The translations under genes and the position numbers were made by a program. From Candidatus Poseidoniaceae archaeon (GTDB lineage: Archaea > Thermoplasmatota > Poseidoniia > Poseidoniales > Poseidoniaceae), in the NCBI GenBank assembly GCA_022451765.1, contig JAKUNY010000015.1, positions 1-19,560 on the forward strand: DNA of 19,560 nucleotides. Reading direction: 5' to 3'. Positions within the stretch are counted from its first letter, which is position 1. The number at the start of each line of letters is the position of its first letter. Of this stretch, positions 13,646 through 19,560 are shown one piece after another. A model generated the notes under the pieces. It worked only from the letters and a program-made list of their open reading frames with translations. It was not told the DNA's origin and did no database searches.

Positions 13646-16600
13646 TCAGAGCTTAAAATCGGTGCCTTCGCCTTCAACAATTCCTGCCTGTCGAAGCGAC
13701 CCATCAGCAGCAACGAATTCGCCGGCTTTGGTTTGCTTATCGTACAGTCCAGTCCCTTCATAGCGCTTGATTTGGCCTTCCTCACCCAATGCGTTTGTGA
13801 TTGACGTTGTAATCGCACCAAGTGTTGATATTGCTTGATCACGCTGCACAACACCGATGTTGTGGTCGGAGTACCGAGCTTCTTCAAAGATAGTCAAGAA
13901 CGCATCAAGTTGTTGCGGAGGAACCATGTTGAACGCTGCACGGACTGCTGCTTCAAATTCACGGGTCGTTTCGTAGACCTTCTTCATGAACCCGTACTTT
14001 CTAAAGTGGCGAACGAGGTTCTTGTAACAGTCAAAGATAATCTTGATGTATTCATTGCTTGCCTCAAGCTGCATCATTGTGTCAGTGAGGATTCCTCGGA
14101 GCGACTGAACTTGTCTTCGGCTCATAACACGGCGATAATACAGTGCGCCTGCGACCAACAACGCCATCAAAACAATACTGAATGCCATTGCATTTTCCGG
14201 ACTGAAGAAACCTTTAGCCTCAACTTCGGTAGCAGCTTTGTAATCCACTGCAAACGAGATGTTGTTCTGTGAGGCCTGGAAGTTCTGGCTTCCAGCATAG
14301 ACAGCTATTACCTGCCATTCGCCAGTACACTCAACACCATCACAGATGCGGCCGTCAAATGGCCACTCAAATCGTGCAATTCCCTGCTCATTGGTGTCTG
14401 TTATGTTCGTAGCCGCAGTCATGGTCACCCATGCACCGGTTTCGTTTCGGTACTGCCGGATGAACTGTATCTCCTCGTTTTCAATTGCGATGTCCAAACG
14501 GTCACGCAGGAGGGCAACTTCACCAATGATGACGGTACCTTCAGGAACACCCGAGTCGCCTCCATAGTACCAGTTTGTTTCGACCTGAAGGTCGACACGT
14601 GAACGAACAAGTACTTCCATTTCAACTTCAGAACCATTCAGAACATTCTCGACATCCTTATCGCAGCCACCAGGCACATTGAGATCTGGTTCAAATGCGA
14701 CCTTGAGTGTCCGGAAGCCTTCCTTCTTACCACCTGTAAGTTCGACACCACGAAGTGAAGGGTTTTGCAGCGGATCGCCACTAAACCACTCAGCAGTTCC
14801 ATCGAGATCGTTGGTTCGGATTGTGGCAATTGGACGCGTGTTGGCTTCTGGGTCAAGATAGATGTTAAGGCATTTACCTCCAGCCGCCTGGCCATTGCTT
14901 TGCGTCAAGAGGGCGTCAATATGGAAGGATTCTTTCAGATAGAGTACTGGATAGGGGATTCCTTCAATGTTGTAACTATCGACGCTGGACTTAAACGGCC
15001 CAACTTCAGAAATGAACAGGGACGAATTTGAGAACACGTCAAATTCAGTCTGAACCGTCTTGTTGTCATAACGGAATGCGTCGTTGTTATCGTAAGAGGA
15101 ATACGAGACGGTTACCTTTGTCTTTCCAGCCAAAACGTCAGAGAGAGGACACGTAATGGAGTAATTTCCATTTTCATCCGTGACTGCAGCGTTGCAGTTT
15201 ACTGGGCCGCTTTGGCCGTTTACCATCTCGTAACTTACACGAATTGTTCGTGCTGGGAGAACCTCTCCAAGCTCGTCGGTGAGTTGCCCTGTAACAACCA
15301 TTGGCTTCGGTACAACAAGTCCAGTGACTGGATCGACTTCGCTTGTGTAAACCACTTGGTCGTCGACGGACAGTGAGGTGCGTCCAATCAAAGAGAAACC
15401 GTTTGCATTGTACGTCATCACAGTTCGATAGTGATTGTTTCCGGGTACGTTAGCGCAGGGGTCCCATTGGCCTTGTAGTCCGAGATAGCTTGCATCGATT
15501 GGTGCGCATCCCTCATTTGGTAGGGATTCCTCAAACCGCAACACGACGTTCACAGGTCCAAATCCATCAGGCAAGAATGAGTCAGGATCGGCTCGTAGTT
15601 TGGTTGGTGAAAGTGGGCTTATGTCCGCCTTCAAACAACCAACTGCTTCGAGTCGCTCAAGATCTCCGTTTTGATTGATATCACGGTCTGCAAATCCATC
15701 GTCGTTGCCATCGTAGTAGCAGAGGTGAGAGTTGTCTGGTTGCGTTTCGGGCAAGGATATGACTCCCGCAGAAGGAGCGAGTGTTGCAATCACTTGTCGG
15801 TGTTGCACATTATCAAAGTCTGTACCTTCGAAGATCACATCAACTAAACCTCCGTTTGGCGAGGTTTCTCCATCGAGATCTCGCCCGCCTGTGTCGTATT
15901 CAAGCGTCTTGTTGTCGTCTTTCACCTGAGCTGTGAAGTCCCAGAGATCACCTGATTGCCGTCGGTTTCCATCGGTTGAAATCACTGATAGGTAGGTTCG
16001 TGAAACAACCCAGACATCTTGAACCGCATTGCTTGGTTTGAGAAGAGGAGTTCCTTCGTAGTCAAAGGTAAGGGAGAACAATCCCAAGTCGGCGTCTGCA
16101 GTGATGTTGAATGGCATTTCAAAGAAACCGTTTGTATCGGTGTAACTTGTTTCGGTTCGACCGTCAAATGACCACGTGTAATTGACGGGAGCTTCTCGGA
16201 CTGGTTGCAACGAATTGTCAACGAGTCGCGCTTGAATCGAGGTGTTCGTATTTCGGTAAAGCCGAGCAATCGACGTCAGTTCAAAGGAAGTCGTTCCGAC
16301 GACTGTGACGTTGATGTACGCCCCAGTTGTTGCCAATGCAGATGAATTTCCAGTGAAATAGTAACCTGAATTTGTAAAATCAACACGCATGCCGTACGTT
16401 CCGGATGAATACTGACTCTCCCAGGTAAAGTTGTAATCGTAGTCAGCTTGCACACCACCTTTGGTTATGCACTCCGTTTCATCGTCAATGCTTTGCATTG
16501 GGATTCTGTTTCCTTGTGTGTCCATACAGTCTGGCTTTTGTGTAAACTGCGTCTCCCCACCACTGCTAAAGATTCCATTTCGATCTTTATCCAGTTGTAC

Positions 16601-19560
16601 TGCAACAGGTTCGATGGTCCATGGGATAAGCGTTCGATTGGTTACAGAACCCGTTAGTTCGAGTGATGTTCCCGTGTCCATTTCCGGAACAATCTCACAG
16701 CGAACTGGACTGTCTGGATCGGTTGGATCGATTTGACCACACGGTGGTAGATCGCTATCTCCACCGTTTACGAGTTTGATGAACCAATGGGTTGCATTGA
16801 CATCAACGAAATCAACGATGTTCAGCGCTTCGCCTGTGAGTGATGCTGTGTTACCATCCCAAAGCATGCTGTATGCTTTGTACGCTGAAAGTTCGTTGTA
16901 GTTCAATCCTGCAGCAGCCAACGCAGGGCCGTGGTAGACATAGCGCCAGTTTCCAAAAGTCCCATCCCCGTTGTTGATGGTCGAATCAAAGAAGGTGATT
17001 GGGTTGACACCCTCAAAGGTCATTGTTCCATCAATGTTCATGCGGTGCATGACACGCATTGAACGGGCATTGTCATCTTCATCACCATGCAAGAATGGGA
17101 ACGGATATTCCATTGCGAGTTCAGGCTGTACTCGTCCGATGTAACTGTAATCCCCTTTCGGTAGACTTGTATTGACTCGAACGTACTTCGTCGACAATCC
17201 CTGAGCATCTTGAACCACATCGTGCATCTTCGTGTTGTTATTCCAGATGATTTCTTCAAGCCCACCTTGTGCAACGCCTGGTCCATTATCCATTGTAGAA
17301 TTGAATTGTACCTGCTTCCAAACACCGTTCGCTCCGCCTGTTTGCTCAAAGGAGACCGAGGTTAGTCCGAAGGAGTTAGCCCTGTATCCGTTGCCATCAA
17401 AGTTCGTGAAATTCGTTGGATGGGTAAGGTTCCCAAACAGGCCGCCGTAGAAGGAGAACGTGATCGGAGCATAAGGAATGGGGTTCGAGTAAATTCCGCG
17501 CTCATAATCAGCTGCGTAATAGGAATAAAATTCCAACCAAAGTTGTTGCTCATCGCTTCGGAAGTAGTCCCAATTGTTGCTGCTCGGATCGATGGTCATG
17601 TTCGCTTCGACGCCTACGAGATAGTCGGACGATGTTGCGCCATTGAACGCAAACATTTCCGTTACAACTGCGTACACCTTGTACGTGGTGTTATCGCCAA
17701 CAATGATGTCTTCTGGGTAAAGGAATTGCCCAACGGAGAACTTACCGTCTTGGCCTGACAAGATGTTGGTGGTTTCAACAGCAGTGGTCCCGTTGCTTGC
17801 CCATTCAATATGAATTTGAACGGGAAGACCACTTGCGTTTTCACGAATGCCTGAAATAGGATTGATCCATTCAACAAGCCCACTAAATATCGCAGGACTG
17901 CGAGCATCAAGCCAGAGGTTTTCCGGAATATCCAATGTGATAAACGTCAACGCCTTATCGTCTTCATCAAGCACGCAATCATTGTCATGGTCCCAGTCCG
18001 AAGACTGAGCTCCCTGATAGCATGGGTCAGCGGTAAAGCCCTCCTCGAGATGGTCGTGATCCAAATCATCCCGTGTATCGTTATCGTCATCAGTATCGTT
18101 AACGTCTGGGCCCGTTGTAGGGTCGTTTGGATTGGTGAGTCCCTCTCCATTTCCATAATCATCATGATCCCATGGGTTCGTGGAGTTTCGATTGAATCGC
18201 TCAGGCCACAGCATGACTTCGTCTTCATCATGCATACCATCTTCGTCATCGTCGACATCGATATCGTCTCTGTCGCCGTCGTTATCGTGATCGAATGCTT
18301 GTGTCAGTGAGATGGCAAGTTCCACGGTATTCGAGATACCGTCTCCGTCCCAATCATCATCGGCCCAGTTAACGATGCCATCGTTGTCGTGGTCCCATGT
18401 AGACTGCTCTTCTCCCCAAAAACATCCGGCGAGTTTTTCTTGCTCTCCATCAGGAATACCGTTGTTATCATCGTCAGGGTCTTCGCCATCTGGAACACCG
18501 TCGTTGTCGTTATCGACGTCGTAGACTTTCGGCTCAAGTAGACCGAGTGTCATCTGACCGCGGTCCCAAACCGCTTGATAGAAGCCATCATCGTCTGCAT
18601 CTGCATCGTTTCCGTCATCGTCATTGTCGACACAATTCGAACCAGAAAAGAAGTTCCCGTTGTTTTGCCCTGTGTCATCGTCAAGGTCGTCGTTGGTGTC
18701 TACCTCAAAGTAGTCCCACAGGCCGTCGTTGTCGTCGTCAACATCGAACCAATCGAATACTGCATCATAGTCATCATCCAAGTCGATTGTATTGTTGAAG
18801 AAGTCCCCATCAATATCGCCGTCTAAATCATTCTTCAGAAGATCTGCTCCCAATTCATCGGGGAAGTCGGCTTCAGGACCGTTGTCGGAGTTCCATTGCC
18901 AAATGCCTGTCTGCAGCCCAAACCATGTTACGAATGCATCACGATTGTCCTGCATTTGAGTAAATGAAATGGCTGAATCAACAACACCGTCTCCACCGAA
19001 ATCGTAGTGCCAACATCCTCCTTGAGCTCCAGAAGTACACGACCAGTTTCCTGATTGTCCGCCCGCAGTCGTTCCTTGATCGACAAACGCATCTGGACGG
19101 GTTGAATAAGGTGAGCCAAACTGTGCGTTTACTCCGTTCAGTGGCATTTGGTATGCCAAGGCGTAGCTGTAACCACAAACGAATCCGCTGGCAATGTTTC
19201 CTGCAGTCCACCCGCAGGATGTCAGATTGAACGAGCCACCCATCTTGATGTCATTCACATCCATTATCCCATCGTTTCCTTCGTCTTGATCCCACCAGTC
19301 TGGTAGGCCGTCAGCATCTTGGTCGATGTCCAATCCGTTGATGAGTGAATCACCGTCGCTGTCGATGTCCCACTCATTTCCACCGTTGAACGAGGACCAC
19401 CGTGCGAACAAGAACCAGTAAAATTCAGGAACGTTTCCTGGTGTTGGTGGGTTTGTTGTCCCATCGTATCCGTTGTAATCGAGCATCATCTCAGAAAATG
19501 GATTGTGCCAAAAGACAATGTTCCAACTTTTCGATAAATTGTTGGAATATGTCTGACTGT
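13646..19560 (-). CDS. Giant membrane-anchored surface protein, partial (N-terminus outside window), type-3-like Ca repeats and DUF4129-like cytoplasmic tail
   Basis: 1970 residues visible. The frame is open to the right edge of the window: upstream of the first internal MM (19484-19489) it reads SKSWNIVFWHNPFSE with no stop. The true start and any signal peptide are therefore missing. After about 60 residues comes a long acidic region (17955-19369) with roughly 16 thrombospondin type-3-like units. About 1200 residues of beta-rich extracellular domains follow, including carboxypeptidase-regulatory / Ig-like units (YTDTNGFFEMPFN, VTDENGNYSITCP, DTNEQGIARFEWPF). Next are one membrane helix (about 14123-14191, AFSIVLMALLVAGALYY) and a 158-residue cytoplasmic tail. 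In the tail, YKNLVRHFRKYGF, TTREFEAAVRAAF and FEEARYSDHNIG match the layout of DUF4129, the domain at the C-terminus of TgpA-type transglutaminase proteins. The role is unknown: probably a Ca-stabilised surface or S-layer-associated protein with an inside-facing interaction domain. Confidence 0.9.
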   Translation of the reverse strand, partial: SQTYSNNLSKSWNIVFWHNPFSEMMLDYNGYDGTTNPPTPGNVPEFYWFLFARWSSFNGGNEWDIDSDGDSLINGLDIDQDADGLPDWWDQDEGNDGIMDVNDIKMGGSFNLTSCGWTAGNIASGFVCGYSYALAYQMPLNGVNAQFGSPYSTRPDAFVDQGTTAGGQSGNWSCTSGAQGGCWHYDFGGDGVVDSAISFTQMQDNRDAFVTWFGLQTGIWQWNSDNGPEADFPDELGADLLKNDLDGDIDGDFFNNTIDLDDDYDAVFDWFDVDDDNDGLWDYFEVDTNDDLDDDTGQNNGNFFSGSNCVDNDDDGNDADADDDGFYQAVWDRGQMTLGLLEPKVYDVDNDNDGVPDGEDPDDDNNGIPDGEQEKLAGCFWGEEQSTWDHDNDGIVNWADDDWDGDGISNTVELAISLTQAFDHDNDGDRDDIDVDDDEDGMHDEDEVMLWPERFNRNSTNPWDHDDYGNGEGLTNPNDPTTGPDVNDTDDDNDTRDDLDHDHLEEGFTADPCYQGAQSSDWDHDNDCVLDEDDKALTFITLDIPENLWLDARSPAIFSGLVEWINPISGIRENASGLPVQIHIEWASNGTTAVETTNILSGQDGKFSVGQFLYPEDIIVGDNTTYKVYAVVTEMFAFNGATSSDYLVGVEANMTIDPSSNNWDYFRSDEQQLWLEFYSYYAADYERGIYSNPIPYAPITFSFYGGLFGNLTHPTNFTNFDGNGYRANSFGLTSVSFEQTGGANGVWKQVQFNSTMDNGPGVAQGGLEEIIWNNNTKMHDVVQDAQGLSTKYVRVNTSLPKGDYSYIGRVQPELAMEYPFPFLHGDEDDNARSMRVMHRMNIDGTMTFEGVNPITFFDSTINNGDGTFGNWRYVYHGPALAAAGLNYNELSAYKAYSMLWDGNTASLTGEALNIVDFVDVNATHWFIKLVNGGDSDLPPCGQIDPTDPDSPVRCEIVPEMDTGTSLELTGSVTNRTLIPWTIEPVAVQLDKDRNGIFSSGGETQFTQKPDCMDTQGNRIPMQSIDDETECITKGGVQADYDYNFTWESQYSSGTYGMRVDFTNSGYYFTGNSSALATTGAYINVTVVGTTSFELTSIARLYRNTNTSIQARLVDNSLQPVREAPVNYTWSFDGRTETSYTDTNGFFEMPFNITADADLGLFSLTFDYEGTPLLKPSNAVQDVWVVSRTYLSVISTDGNRRQSGDLWDFTAQVKDDNKTLEYDTGGRDLDGETSPNGGLVDVIFEGTDFDNVQHRQVIATLAPSAGVISLPETQPDNSHLCYYDGNDDGFADRDINQNGDLERLEAVGCLKADISPLSPTKLRADPDSFLPDGFGPVNVVLRFEESLPNEGCAPIDASYLGLQGQWDPCANVPGNNHYRTVMTYNANGFSLIGRTSLSVDDQVVYTSEVDPVTGLVVPKPMVVTGQLTDELGEVLPARTIRVSYEMVNGQSGPVNCNAAVTDENGNYSITCPLSDVLAGKTKVTVSYSSYDNNDAFRYDNKTVQTEFDVFSNSSLFISEVGPFKSSVDSYNIEGIPYPVLYLKESFHIDALLTQSNGQAAGGKCLNIYLDPEANTRPIATIRTNDLDGTAEWFSGDPLQNPSLRGVELTGGKKEGFRTLKVAFEPDLNVPGGCDKDVENVLNGSEVEMEVLVRSRVDLQVETNWYYGGDSGVPEGTVIIGEVALLRDRLDIAIENEEIQFIRQYRNETGAWVTMTAATNITDTNEQGIARFEWPFDGRICDGVECTGEWQVIAVYAGSQNFQASQNNISFAVDYKAATEVEAKGFFSPENAMAFSIVLMALLVAGALYYRRVMSRRQVQSLRGILTDTMMQLEASNEYIKIIFDCYKNLVRHFRKYGFMKKVYETTREFEAAVRAAFNMVPPQQLDAFLTIFEEARYSDHNIGVVQRDQAISTLGAITTSITNALGEEGQIKRYEGTGLYDKQTKAGEFVAADGSLRQAGIVEGEGTDFKL
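13853..14050 (-). other. DUF4129-like cytoplasmic domain of the giant surface protein
   Basis: After the membrane helix, a helical segment carries the order typical of DUF4129: an aromatic-rich helix ending in a basic stretch and G (LVRHFRKYGF), a T-R-E-F helix start (TTREFEAAV), a proline-containing loop (NMVPPQQLD), then a helix ending in E-A-R-Y. Assigned by eye; a profile search would decide. Confidence 0.6.
17955..19369 (-). repeat. Thrombospondin type-3-like Asp-rich repeat region
   Basis: About 16 degenerate DxDxDG-type units, such as DVDDDNDGLWD, DVDNDNDGVPD, DPDDDNNGIPD and DVDDDEDGMHD. A WDHDND or WDHDD element recurs three times. Such units bind Ca2+ and rigidify extracellular proteins. 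At DNA level this gives a low-complexity GAT/GAC-rich stretch (ATC/GTC on the plus strand), which creates spurious open frames on the opposite strand. Confidence 0.85.

Noticed and set aside
13835..14272. Plus-strand frame of 145 codons opposite the membrane helix and tail of the giant protein
   Set aside because: Opposite a well-supported transmembrane and DUF4129-like region; composition is that of a shadow frame.
17987..18826. Several plus-strand open frames rich in Val, Ile and Ser (for example 18575-18826, 17987-18310)
   Set aside because: They are complements of the GAT/GAC-rich repeat region on the minus strand; low-complexity composition, no start signals, and they overlap a clearly coding frame.
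17955..19369. CRISPR or tandem-repeat DNA array suggested by recurring TCATCGTC-like words
   Set aside because: Repeat units are irregular in length and sequence and follow codon periodicity for Asp-rich protein; no regular spacers.

Overview
The window most likely comes from a planktonic marine euryarchaeon of the Marine Group II / Poseidoniales type. The evidence for an archaeon is an archaeal ribosomal protein cluster (eL18/L18e, uL13, uS9, then RNA polymerase subunit N) followed by a tRNA-Pro without an encoded CCA end. The narrower placement is inference. It rests on very large thrombospondin-type-3-rich surface proteins, a bacterial-type NAD-dependent DNA ligase, moderate GC content and tight operons. 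All supported genes lie on the minus strand, so transcription runs from high to low coordinates. Coding density is very high, with no gene-free stretch above 100 bases.

Region by region, in the direction of transcription. (1) 19560-13646 holds the C-terminal 1970 residues of a giant membrane-anchored surface protein. It has a Ca-binding acidic repeat region, a long series of beta-sandwich-like domains, one membrane helix and a cytoplasmic tail resembling DUF4129. Its start lies beyond the window. (2) 13594-11480 holds a helical protein of unknown function, then rpl18e, rpl13, rps9, rpoN and tRNA-Pro(GGG), with overlapping or nearly abutting reading frames. (3) 11406-6754 encodes a second surface protein: signal peptide, two beta-helix-like regions, an Ig-like domain, type-3-like repeats and a C-terminal membrane helix. 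(4) 6744-3591 holds a small membrane protein, a PPC/DUF296 protein and NAD-dependent DNA ligase LigA, closely packed. (5) 3533-1 holds two secreted, membrane-anchored proteins that start with atypical cytochrome-like Cys motifs (CXCH and CX3CH) in a domain resembling the Reeler / choice-of-anchor V type. They are followed by the first 22 codons of another probable membrane protein.

The window alternates housekeeping information-processing genes with very large exported proteins. Genes inside operons mostly carry GGTGA-type Shine-Dalgarno sequences 4-6 bases before the start, and this fixes several starts, including a TTG start for rpl13. The two signal-peptide genes that open regions 3 and 5 have no such sequence. 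Instead they have an AT-rich box about 25 bases before the ATG, as expected for leaderless transcripts. The most unusual locus is 1-3533, a co-directional set of two haem-motif-like surface proteins plus a probable membrane partner, which could form a membrane-attached redox or metal-binding complex. That function is inference only.
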